In this document: one piece after another, positions 8,962 through 16,616 of the stretch
How positions within the stretch are numbered: position 1 is the first letter of the stretch
Layout: every line of letters starts with the position of its first letter
Assembly (NCBI RefSeq): GCF_024623455.1
Contig: NZ_JANIPJ010000036.1
Span: forward strand, 1 to 40,681
DNA: 40,681 nt
Source: Paenibacillus soyae
GTDB taxonomy: Bacteria; Bacillota; Bacilli; Paenibacillales; Paenibacillaceae
Direction: 5' to 3'
Position numbers and translations under genes: made by a program
The notes under the pieces: generated by a model
Told to the model about the DNA's origin: nothing
Databases searched by the model: none
The model's input: the letters and a program-made list of their open reading frames with translations, nothing else

Positions 8962-9771
8962 CTGAGCTCTTTCGACGACAATAACAACAACAGCGGTAAC
9001 AACGAGCCAAGCGGCGGCTCGCAGGATTCCTATTCGCCGGATAACCGCGCGAATGAATCGGCTCCTCAAGATACGGCCCCGCAGGCATCGCAGAACGCCG
9101 ATTCGAGGCATGCGAGCGAACAGTTCGACCCTTCTCCGGCCCAAGAACAGGCATCCGACGATCATGATTTCCATGACCATTCGAAAGCCCCTCATCAGCC
9201 GGTTCGGGAGCAATCGTTCAGCCAGCAGCCTCCTACACCGCAGCAAGCGTACGGACAGCCGCCTTACACGGCGCCTCATCCGCAGCATGCTCCATATCCG
9301 CAGCAACCGGGAGGTCAACCGCCTTACGCGGGACAGCAGCCTTATCCGCAAGGACAAGCGCCATACCAGCAAGGGCAAGCTCCTTACCCGCAGGGCCAGG
9401 CTCCATATATGCAGCAGAACGGCTCCTATCCAGGCAATAGCGGCGGCTTCCAATCGCCTCCGCCGTATCCGCCGTACAACCAGCCGGCCAAAACGAACAG
9501 CAAGTCGATCGTGACGCTGGTGCTTGGCATCTTGTCGCTTATCGTTCCGTACATCGGCTTCCTGATTGGTATTGTCGGCATTATCTTCGGCGCCCTATCC
9601 TTCAAGGAATTGAAAAAAACCGGCGAGCAAGGACGCGGAATGGCCATCGGCGGCTTGATTACCAGCATCCTCGGCACGCTGTTCTGGGGCTTGATCGCCA
9701 TTATCTTCATCGTCTTTCTCATTATCGGCTTCAGTGAAGGAAGCGGCTACAACAACAATTTTTATTACTAG
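8962..9771 (+). CDS. DUF4190-type membrane protein with long disordered Pro/Gln-rich N-terminus, probable CTG start
   Basis: About 269 residues of unknown function. The first 170 are low complexity: an Asn/Ser/Asp-rich start, then Pro-Gln-Tyr-rich repeats of the form QGQAPY and PYPQ. The C-terminal 90 residues hold two hydrophobic segments (from SIVTLVLGILSLIV and from GLITSILGTLFWGL) around the short loop FKELKKTGEQGRG, typical of DUF4190 proteins. The start is proposed as CTG 8962: AAGGAGG at 8947-8953 sits eight bases before it, no other in-frame ATG/GTG/TTG is suitably placed, and the upstream ATG 8878 lies inside the promoter. It is probably co-transcribed with exoA, 27 bases on. Confidence 0.78.
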   Translation: MSSFDDNNNNSGNNEPSGGSQDSYSPDNRANESAPQDTAPQASQNADSRHASEQFDPSPAQEQASDDHDFHDHSKAPHQPVREQSFSQQPPTPQQAYGQPPYTAPHPQHAPYPQQPGGQPPYAGQQPYPQGQAPYQQGQAPYPQGQAPYMQQNGSYPGNSGGFQSPPPYPPYNQPAKTNSKSIVTLVLGILSLIVPYIGFLIGIVGIIFGALSFKELKKTGEQGRGMAIGGLITSILGTLFWGLIAIIFIVFLIIGFSEGSGYNNNFYY

Positions 9772-9798
9772 AGTTCTAATTAGGAGTTATCTATTCTT

Positions 9799-10551
9799 AT
9801 GACCAAGCTTATATCCTGGAACGTTAACGGACTTCGCGCTTGCGTGAACAAAGGCTTCCTCGACTACTTCCATGCCAGCGGCGCGGACCTCTTCTGTCTC
9901 CAGGAGACCAAGCTTCAAGCTGGCCAGCTCGATCTGCAGCTGGAGGGCTACCGCCAATATTGGAATTATGCCGAGAAGAAAGGGTACTCCGGTACCGCCA
10001 TATTCTCGAGAATCGAGCCTCTCTCCGTCCGTTACGGACTGGAGACGGACGATGAACCCGAAGGCCGCGTCATTACGCTGGAATTCGAATCGTTTTACCT
10101 TGTGAACGTATATACGCCGAATGCCCGGCGCGACCTGTCGCGTCTGGACTTTCGGCTCGAATGGGAATGCCGGTTCCTCGATTACCTGAAGAGTCTCGAC
10201 GCCGTCAAGCCCGTTGTCGTATGCGGGGATTTGAACGTCGCTCATCAGGAGATCGACCTCAAAAACGCGAAGTCCAATCACGGCAACTCCGGCTTCACCG
10301 CCGAAGAACGCGGCTGCATGACCAAGCTGCTGGAGTCGGGCTTCGTCGATTCGTTCCGCCACCTCCATCCGGACCGGACGGACGCCTACACGTGGTGGTC
10401 GTTCATGCCCAAGGTGCGCGAGCGGAACATCGGATGGCGCATCGACTACTTCCTGGTATCGTCCCGGCTGGCGGAACGCATCGCGGACGCCGGCATCGAA
10501 CCCGGCGTAATGGGAAGCGATCATTGCCCGGTTACGCTTACGCTATCATAA
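9799..10551 (+). CDS. exoA: exodeoxyribonuclease III / AP endonuclease (ExoA)
   Basis: Mg2+-dependent exonuclease III family enzyme that cuts DNA at abasic sites and removes 3' blocking groups in base excision repair. The 250-residue length is close to B. subtilis ExoA (about 252). Active-site residues visible: Asn8 (SWNVNG), Glu36 (LQETK), Tyr105 (VYTPN), Asp144 and Asn146 (GDLNVAHQEIDL), Asp216 (WRIDYF), Asp241-His242 (GSDHCP). AGGAG lies upstream of ATG 9799 with a rather long 12-base gap. It follows the DUF4190 gene and ends before a strong terminator. Confidence 0.97.
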   Translation: MTKLISWNVNGLRACVNKGFLDYFHASGADLFCLQETKLQAGQLDLQLEGYRQYWNYAEKKGYSGTAIFSRIEPLSVRYGLETDDEPEGRVITLEFESFYLVNVYTPNARRDLSRLDFRLEWECRFLDYLKSLDAVKPVVVCGDLNVAHQEIDLKNAKSNHGNSGFTAEERGCMTKLLESGFVDSFRHLHPDRTDAYTWWSFMPKVRERNIGWRIDYFLVSSRLAERIADAGIEPGVMGSDHCPVTLTLS

Positions 10552-10556
10552 TCTTT

Positions 10557-10605
10557 AGCCCATTCGGGCGGCACCGCGCGTGCCCCTCGAATGGGCTATT
10601 TTATT
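10557..10605 (+). terminator. terminator after exoA
   Basis: AGCCCATTCG (10557-10566) and CGAATGGGCT (10588-10597) are perfect inverted repeats, followed by ATTTTATT on the plus strand. The structure separates exoA from the convergent gene that ends at 10613. Confidence 0.88.
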
Positions 10606-10612
10606 GGCTCGA

Positions 10613-11296
10613 TTAGCTCGAGGAGGTCGGGATGAACCTGCGGAGCCAGCTGCCGAAGTTCGCGGGGTTGCGGCTCTGGATCAGGATCGTGCCTTCGCCC
10701 CGGAAACGGCAGACGAGCATCTCTCCGCTCTTCCAGCTGGATACCCAGCCCTTGGACGACTTCTCGATGCCGTACGACATATGGCTCGGCCATGCGACCA
10801 GATGCCCGTTATCGATAACGACCTCCTCGCCGGGTCCGAGCTTCACTTCGTGAATGGCGCCGAAGGAGGAGAGGAACACCGTGCCGCGGCCGCTGATCTC
10901 CACGACAAAAAATCCTTCGCCTGAGAAGATGCCTTTGCTCAGGTTCTGCATCTTCGTATTCACCTCGATGCCGCCGGTGCCCGCCAGGAATCCGTCCTTC
11001 TGCACAAGCAGCGTGTAGCTGCCGTCGAGCTCGACCGCCCGGATATCCCCGAGCGACTTGGGCGCCAGCATCAACTCGCCTCCGCCTCTTGCCGCATTGA
11101 CTTCCTGGAAGAAGAAGCTTTCGCCGCTTAGCATGCGGCCGATTCCCTTGAGGACGCCGCCGTCCGTCGTGCCTTTCAATTCCAGAGTCGGAGACATCGA
11201 TACCATCGCCCCGGATTCCGCTTTGACCCGCTCTCCCTGCTGCAGCCGCAGCCGCAGCATCGCGAACGCTCCTTGATTCAACAGCTCGTATTGCAT
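10613..11296 (-). CDS. AIM24 / TIGR00266 family protein
   Basis: About 227 residues of the conserved AIM24 (TIGR00266) family, whose members form a beta-rich fold of uncertain function. Family-like features are the N-terminal MQYELLNQGAFAML, the ESGAMVSM segment, a central Gly-rich LKGIGRMLSGESFFFQ, and GFFVVEISGRGTVFLSSFG. There is no signal peptide or membrane helix, so it is probably cytoplasmic. A TTG at 11314 opens the frame earlier but overlaps the ribosome site; ATG 11296 with GAGGAGG nine bases upstream is preferred. It is transcribed alone, convergent with exoA and divergent from the nucleotidyltransferase. Confidence 0.85.
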   Translation of the reverse strand: MQYELLNQGAFAMLRLRLQQGERVKAESGAMVSMSPTLELKGTTDGGVLKGIGRMLSGESFFFQEVNAARGGGELMLAPKSLGDIRAVELDGSYTLLVQKDGFLAGTGGIEVNTKMQNLSKGIFSGEGFFVVEISGRGTVFLSSFGAIHEVKLGPGEEVVIDNGHLVAWPSHMSYGIEKSSKGWVSSWKSGEMLVCRFRGEGTILIQSRNPANFGSWLRRFIPTSSS

Positions 11297-11536
11297 CTTA
11301 CGTGGCCTCCTCAAGTCGTTATGTATCGTTCTTTACTCGTTAAAATATATTCCCAGTATACCGAAAATAACCGAACGTGTGTATTCATTTAATAATGTAC
11401 CTCCTATCCGCTGGAAGGACAAGGTAGAGATTGATTATAGCTTTTGTTTCACTTGGCGCCTAGCCCCCGCATGCCTTAAAGTTCAGTTTAGCGATTGAAA
11501 ATAATTCCACTGAAAACGAAAGAGGAGATTCACATC

Positions 11537-12397
11537 ATGCAAGAGTTACACAAAGGTTTAATTAAAGGGCTACATTGGGAGGACGGCCCGCAGGACGTTG
11601 TTCGTCAGGCGCTTCTCGCCAAGCAGTATGCAATGGACTATTTGAAGGAGGCGCTGGTAGGGGTTTACGTTCACGGCTCGTTGTGCCTGGGGGCATTCCA
11701 TGAAGGACGAAGCGATCTGGATCTGCTGATGGTCGTTAACCGTCCGCTGACCGTGCAGGAGAGATTCCAGCTGATGGTCGCGTTCCTCGGCTTCCATAGA
11801 ACGCCGGCTCCCATCGAAGTGAGCATTATGCTGCAGGACGACCTGCTGGAATGGAAGCATCCGGCTCCGTATCAATTCCACTTCAGCGATTACTGGCGCA
11901 AGCGTTATGCCGACATGGCGTATTGGGACGACGCGAGCTTCTGGGATTACGAAGGCGAACGGACGGATATCGACCTCGCCTGCCATGTCTCGCTCGCGAA
12001 GCAGTTCGGCGTAACGCTGCATGGCCCGGCCGCGGGCGAGCTGTTCCCAGCCGTCCCGGAAGCCGACTTCTGGGAGTCGATCCGAAGCGGAGCCGAGAGC
12101 CTGATGACAGCTGCCGAAGGAGACGCGTGCCTCACGGTTCAGGAGGACGAAGCTCAAGGCATTCTGACGTTGGCCCGAATCTGGTCCTATCAGGAGCACG
12201 GCATCTTCTTCACGAAAACCGAGGCGGCGGAGTGGGCGGCAAAACGATTGCCCGAGAAGCTAAGCAAGATTTTGCTCGCATCCATCGAGGTGTATGGCGG
12301 CTCGCGCTCCGGATTCCACTGCCCTCCCGAGAGCTGGAACGAGCTGCGGGCGACGATGCTCACTTCGTGTCCGCTTTCGCTCACGCGGTCCGCGTAA
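11537..12397 (+). CDS. AadA-like nucleotidyltransferase with DUF4111 domain
   Basis: About 286 residues. The N-terminal nucleotidyltransferase core shows the HGS...G...RSDLDLLMVV pattern, with Gly47-Ser48 and metal-binding Asp60/Asp62. The C-terminal half contains LTLARIW and WAAKRLPEK, which match the all-helical DUF4111 domain of streptomycin/spectinomycin adenylyltransferases. It may adenylylate an aminoglycoside or another small molecule; chromosomal homologues often have no proven resistance role. ATG 11537 is chosen with GAGGAG nine bases upstream; a TTG at 11495 would add 14 residues without a ribosome site. I identified no promoter in the 240 bases upstream. Confidence 0.83.
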   Translation: MQELHKGLIKGLHWEDGPQDVVRQALLAKQYAMDYLKEALVGVYVHGSLCLGAFHEGRSDLDLLMVVNRPLTVQERFQLMVAFLGFHRTPAPIEVSIMLQDDLLEWKHPAPYQFHFSDYWRKRYADMAYWDDASFWDYEGERTDIDLACHVSLAKQFGVTLHGPAAGELFPAVPEADFWESIRSGAESLMTAAEGDACLTVQEDEAQGILTLARIWSYQEHGIFFTKTEAAEWAAKRLPEKLSKILLASIEVYGGSRSGFHCPPESWNELRATMLTSCPLSLTRSA

Positions 12398-12398
12398 A

Positions 12399-12423
12399 GC
12401 CTGGGGCATTCATGCTCCCAGGC
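12399..12423 (+). terminator. hairpin just after the nucleotidyltransferase stop
   Basis: GCCTGGG and CCCAGGC, with CAT/ATG inside, pair directly after the stop codon. No T tract follows, so it may be a weak or Rho-dependent terminator, or an mRNA 3'-end stabiliser. Confidence 0.4.
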
Positions 12424-12470
12424 CCGCGGCGGCCGAGCTTAGCTTTGGCTTCGCTTGCCTCCGCAGCTTG

Positions 12471-12666
12471 GCGCGTTTGAACGAAACGACTCTCGGTCCT
12501 CTATTTACCTCGTTCCCGCTCTTTTGGCGCATTTAGACGACTCTCGGTCCGCTATTAATTTCGTTCCCGCTACTCTGGGGCATTTAGACGTCCCTGGCAC
12601 GCTTATCGCACTCTCCTCCGCCGTTCTCGCGCATTTAGACGTTTCTGGCACGCTTATCCGGTTCAG
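12471..12666. repeat. imperfect tandem repeats of about 51-56 bases
   Basis: About four degenerate copies begin at roughly 12471, 12527, 12578 and 12629, each opening with a form of GCGCATTTAGACG. Copies 1 and 2 share ACTCTCGGTCC and CGTTCCCGCT; copies 3 and 4 share CTGGCACGCTTATC. They lie in the gene-free stretch 12398-12824, where I see no other gene. Similar degenerate intergenic repeats occur in Paenibacillus genomes to my recollection. Confidence 0.65.
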
Positions 12667-12824
12667 TCACCGATCCGAAACGCCCGATCCAATATCCCCC
12701 GCGTCCGACTCGCACCCGTCCATATCCGTCTCGAGACCGAGTCCGCATCAAACTCGAGCATCTGTAAGCGCCTTCCATTATGTGGCACCATTAGGAGTAG
12801 AGAATATACGTCGGAGGTGCCGCA

Positions 12825-14609
12825 TTGAATACGTCTTCCCCATCGGGTTCCTTATCCATTCTTCTTCGCATGTTAAAACGCACCAAAAAACACCGCCTGT
12901 CCTACGCCGGAGTCAGCGCAATGGCTTTCGCCGCTTCCCTGCTGCCCGTCGGATGGGCCGAAGCGATGCGCCGGCTGTTCGACGCCGCGTACGCGCTTGA
13001 CCGCGGCGCGCTCGGCCTAGCCGCCATCTGGTTCGGCGCCGTCTTCGCGGCCGAAGTCGTCATCGCGCTTGCGCAAGCCTTCCTCATGCAGCGGCTGTCC
13101 AACCTGACGACGCTGGACTTGCAGCGGGACGTGCTAAGCCGGCTGTTCGTCATGCGGCTGGCCAAATACGCCAAATGGCATACCGGCGACAAGCTGCAGA
13201 GGCTGAACCAATCTGCCGTTAGCGCGCAGACCGGCATCAACCAGAAGCTGCCGGAGCTCGTGCAGAACGTCCTGTCCATCGTCTTCCTGTTCGCGTACCT
13301 GACCGTGCTGACATGGGAGCTCATGGCCGGAGCGCTCGTCGTCGCCTTGTTGATCCCCCTGCTCAGCAACGCCATGGGCAAGCCGATCCGCGATAACCAG
13401 AAGCGTACGAACGAGCTGCAGGCGAGAACCGACGCCGCCCTCCTCGATCAGCTGCAAGGAGCCGAGGTGGCACGCAGCTTCGGCCTTCGCGCCTCCTTCA
13501 ACGCCAGCTGGGAGCATGACGTGGAGTCGACCCGCCGCAAGTGGCTGCGCACGGATATGCTCCGCCATCTGACGAATTCGTCGGTCGGCATCGGTTTTTC
13601 ATTAGGGCAGGCCTATATTCTGGGCATGGGCGCTTGGATGGTGACGCAAGGGACGCTCGGCATCGGCTCCATCGCGGCCTTCATCCTGTCGTACGAGCGG
13701 ATCGTGTTCCCGCTTGCTCATCTCGCCAATACATGGGCCGCGGTGCAGGACGCCATCGCCCATGCCGCCCGCGTTCTCGAGCTGGCGGACGAGGATTCCG
13801 AAGACGAAAGCGCAGCTGCTCACTCCTCATCAGGTAACAAACTCACTGCGTTCCCTGCTGCAGGAGGCGATCTGCAGCTCGACGATGTCGTCTTCCGCTA
13901 CGGCGATGAACCGGTCCTTCGCGGCGTCACCGCGACGTTCCAACAAGGGAAGACGACCGCGATCGTCGGTCCGAGCGGCAGCGGGAAGAGCACGCTGCTC
14001 AAGCTGCTGCTCGGCCTTCACCCTGTCGATGCCGGCTCCATCCGCTACGGCGGCGTCGAGCTCGCGGGCGGCAGCTGGGAGAGCTTCCGGCAAGCCGCCG
14101 CCTATCTCCCGCAAGACGCCGCTATCTTGGACGCCAGCGCCGCCGACAATATCCGAATCGGCAAGCCGGAAGCGAGCGACGAAGAAGTGAGGCAAGCCGC
14201 CATCCTCGCGAATGCCCACGATTTCATCGGGGCGCTACCCGGCGGATACGGCCACAAGCTTGGCGAAGGCGGCGGCCGGCTGTCCGGCGGCCAGAGGCAG
14301 CGTCTCGCGCTTGCCCGCGCCTACGTCCGCAACCCGGACGTTCTGCTCCTGGACGAACCGACCTCCGCCTTGGATGCCGGCGCCGAAGCCCTTATGCAGG
14401 AGGCGCTGCGCTCGATCATGCGCGACCGGACCGTCATCGTCGTCGCTCATCGCCTGTCGACCGTGCGCGACGCCGACTGCATCCATTACATGGAGAGCGG
14501 CCGAATCATCGAATCCGGCACGCATGAGCAATTGATGAGCCTGCAAGGCCGATACGCCGCGCTTGTGCAGGCAGGCGAATTTACCGAAGAAGGAGAAATA
14601 GCCTCATGA
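12825..14609 (+). CDS. ABC transporter, fused membrane and ATPase domains (first of pair)
   Basis: Type IV exporter half, 594 residues: membrane domain (about 25-310), an Ala/Ser/Glu-rich linker (about 320-345), then an ATPase with Walker A GPSGSGKS (382-389), signature LSGGQ (486-490), Walker B plus catalytic Glu511 in LLLDE and switch His542. All catalytic motifs are canonical, unlike the pair at 5.3-8.8 kb. It starts at TTG 12825, supported by GGAGG seven bases upstream. Its stop overlaps the next start in ATGA, so a heterodimer with the following product is likely. Drug, peptide or lipid export is possible; the substrate cannot be read. Confidence 0.92.
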   Translation: MNTSSPSGSLSILLRMLKRTKKHRLSYAGVSAMAFAASLLPVGWAEAMRRLFDAAYALDRGALGLAAIWFGAVFAAEVVIALAQAFLMQRLSNLTTLDLQRDVLSRLFVMRLAKYAKWHTGDKLQRLNQSAVSAQTGINQKLPELVQNVLSIVFLFAYLTVLTWELMAGALVVALLIPLLSNAMGKPIRDNQKRTNELQARTDAALLDQLQGAEVARSFGLRASFNASWEHDVESTRRKWLRTDMLRHLTNSSVGIGFSLGQAYILGMGAWMVTQGTLGIGSIAAFILSYERIVFPLAHLANTWAAVQDAIAHAARVLELADEDSEDESAAAHSSSGNKLTAFPAAGGDLQLDDVVFRYGDEPVLRGVTATFQQGKTTAIVGPSGSGKSTLLKLLLGLHPVDAGSIRYGGVELAGGSWESFRQAAAYLPQDAAILDASAADNIRIGKPEASDEEVRQAAILANAHDFIGALPGGYGHKLGEGGGRLSGGQRQRLALARAYVRNPDVLLLDEPTSALDAGAEALMQEALRSIMRDRTVIVVAHRLSTVRDADCIHYMESGRIIESGTHEQLMSLQGRYAALVQAGEFTEEGEIAS

Positions 14610-16480
14610 AGAAGGAGCCATCCATCAGTGCCGAACCGCGGCTCAGAGAGCTGATTCCGCTGCTTTGGAACAAGCTCGGCAGCAGCAAGCTTCTGTTTTC
14701 GCTCGCTATCTTTTTATGCCTGTGCCAACTGGGAATCGATATGATTATTCCGTACGTCCTAGAGCTTTATTTCAATATGCTGGATGCCGGCGACATTAAC
14801 AAGGTGAGCGGAGTCATCATTACTTTTAACGTGGTGTTTCTGACGCTTACGGGGCTTGGCCTTCTGGGGCATTATTTGAGGCAAAATAACATGAGCATCC
14901 TGCATCGCGTCGTCACGCTGGATTTGGCGGACCATGCGCAGCGTCTCCCGCTGGAGAACGCCTCCGCCTCCCATTCCGCCGATCTGTCGCAGCGGATCAT
15001 GTGGGATTCGAACAAGGTCACGCAGCTGCTCGTTACGATATTCAACCATATGGGAAGCCAAATTCTGCTGCTGCTGTTCGCCTGCGCATACATGCTGACT
15101 CTCCATTGGCAGGTAGCCGTTGGCGCCATGATTCTGATGCCTCTTAGCCTGCTTGGCAGCCATCTGCTTCGCCACAGGCTCGCGCGGATCGCCAAGGAAG
15201 TCGCCGACCAAGAGAGCGCGGTGAAGCAGTCCCAGCAGGACGCGCTGCAAAATATGGATATGCTTCGGGCCTATAACGCGCGCGATTGGATGACGGAACG
15301 GTTCGTCGCCGAACGGAGGAAGCTGAACGCGCTGTATATGCGGAGGATGTGGTGGCAGCAGCTGGTGCACACCTTATCGGTGACGTCGGCGCTGCTCATC
15401 GCGTGGGGAACCATTCTGTTCGTCGCCTGGCTCGCGGTCCAAAATAAAATCCAGCTCGGCGCGCTGATGGCGTTTTTCGTGCTCGTATGGAGAGTCTACA
15501 ATCCTCTGCTAAATCTAGGCAGGCTATGGGGAGAAGCTCAGGAGGCGAAAGGAGCGGCGGCCCGGCTCGCCACCCTTTGGAGAGCCCTCAAGGAGCCGTC
15601 GGACCGAAACGAGCCCAATGGAATACCCGCATCTGTCAGCGAGGAGCTGCATCCGGGAATCCCTATCCTCTCATGGAAAAATATCCTGTTCCAATACGAG
15701 GAGCACGCCTCCATCCAACTGACCGAGCAAGCCGCACCCGTCTCCGAGGCATCGGATCCCGCCGCGGCTCCGCTGCTGCAACAATTCGATCTGGACATAA
15801 GGCAAGCCTCCTTCACTGCCATTGTAGGGCCAAGCGGATCGGGCAAATCGACGGTTGCCAAGCTTGGCGCCGGTCTGTTGTTCCCCCAGCGCGGTATCGT
15901 CGAGATTTGCGGCTCCTCCTCGCTCCGCGACGCCGAACAGGCCAGGAGATCCGTGGCTTACGTGCCGCAGAACCCTTATCTGTTCGCGGGCACGATTCGC
16001 GATAACCTGCGTCTGGCCAGGCCGGGAGCCAGCGACGAGGAGCTGGTCGAAGCCGCTCGCGCGGCGGAAGCGCATGCCTTCATCCAGTCGCTTCCGGACG
16101 GCTACGATACGCTGCTGTCCGAGCACGGAAGCTCGTTAAGCGGCGGCCAGAGACAGCGGCTCGCGATTGCACGGGCAATGCTGGCGGACCGGCCCGTATG
16201 GATTCTCGACGAGGCGACGTCCGCTCTGGATACCGAGACGGAACGCCGCGTCATGGACAACATTCTGAAGCGAGCCAAGCAGCGGGGCAGCGCTTTGCTT
16301 GTTATCGCTCATCGCCTCTCCACCGTGCAGGAGGCCGATACGATTATCGCCATGGAGAATGGCGAGATCGTCGAGCAAGGCACCCATGGCGAGCTTCTGG
16401 CCCCCGAGTCTGGCGTGTACGGGAGCCTGTGGCGCCAGATGGAAGGCGACCGCCCCGAACCGGCGATTACTGCCTCCTAA
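14606..16480 (+). CDS. ABC transporter, fused membrane and ATPase domains (second of pair)
   Basis: Second half-transporter, 624 residues: six membrane helices within about 25-315, then an ATPase with Walker A GPSGSGKS (408-415), signature LSGGQ (511-515), Walker B with Asp535-Glu536 in ILDEATSALD, and switch His579. A short insertion of Ala/Pro/Ser-rich sequence (about 372-390) separates the first ATPase strands from Walker A. ATG 14606 overlaps the preceding stop by four bases, indicating coupled translation. Both halves carry intact catalytic Glu and LSGGQ, so both ATP sites should hydrolyse. A strong bidirectional terminator follows. Confidence 0.92.
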   Translation: MKKEPSISAEPRLRELIPLLWNKLGSSKLLFSLAIFLCLCQLGIDMIIPYVLELYFNMLDAGDINKVSGVIITFNVVFLTLTGLGLLGHYLRQNNMSILHRVVTLDLADHAQRLPLENASASHSADLSQRIMWDSNKVTQLLVTIFNHMGSQILLLLFACAYMLTLHWQVAVGAMILMPLSLLGSHLLRHRLARIAKEVADQESAVKQSQQDALQNMDMLRAYNARDWMTERFVAERRKLNALYMRRMWWQQLVHTLSVTSALLIAWGTILFVAWLAVQNKIQLGALMAFFVLVWRVYNPLLNLGRLWGEAQEAKGAAARLATLWRALKEPSDRNEPNGIPASVSEELHPGIPILSWKNILFQYEEHASIQLTEQAAPVSEASDPAAAPLLQQFDLDIRQASFTAIVGPSGSGKSTVAKLGAGLLFPQRGIVEICGSSSLRDAEQARRSVAYVPQNPYLFAGTIRDNLRLARPGASDEELVEAARAAEAHAFIQSLPDGYDTLLSEHGSSLSGGQRQRLAIARAMLADRPVWILDEATSALDTETERRVMDNILKRAKQRGSALLVIAHRLSTVQEADTIIAMENGEIVEQGTHGELLAPESGVYGSLWRQMEGDRPEPAITAS

Positions 16481-16557
16481 CTGTGCCGCGCCAAAAAATC
16501 CAATCCATCGTCCGGCTGAGCTGGCATGGCCTTCAGACTTTCCCTTTCCGCACGGCT

Positions 16558-16613
16558 AATAAAACAAGCAGCGCGCCGACGTTCACTAACGTCCTGCGCG
16601 CTGCTTGTTTCCG
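16558..16613. terminator. bidirectional terminator between ABC pair and iron operon
   Basis: AAACAAGCAGCGCGC (16562-16576) pairs exactly with its complement at 16596-16610, with an inner ACGTT/AACGT stem. T/A tracts on both sides allow it to stop the plus-strand ABC operon and the minus-strand feu-esterase operon. Confidence 0.88.
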
Positions 16614-16616
16614 TTC

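Noticed and set aside
11537..12397. Acquired aminoglycoside-resistance gene
   Set aside because: The AadA-like fold is clear, but there is no mobile context and codon use looks like its neighbours; resistance cannot be claimed from sequence.
12471..12666. Possible CRISPR array
   Set aside because: Repeats are degenerate, there are no unique spacers of even length, and no cas genes are present.
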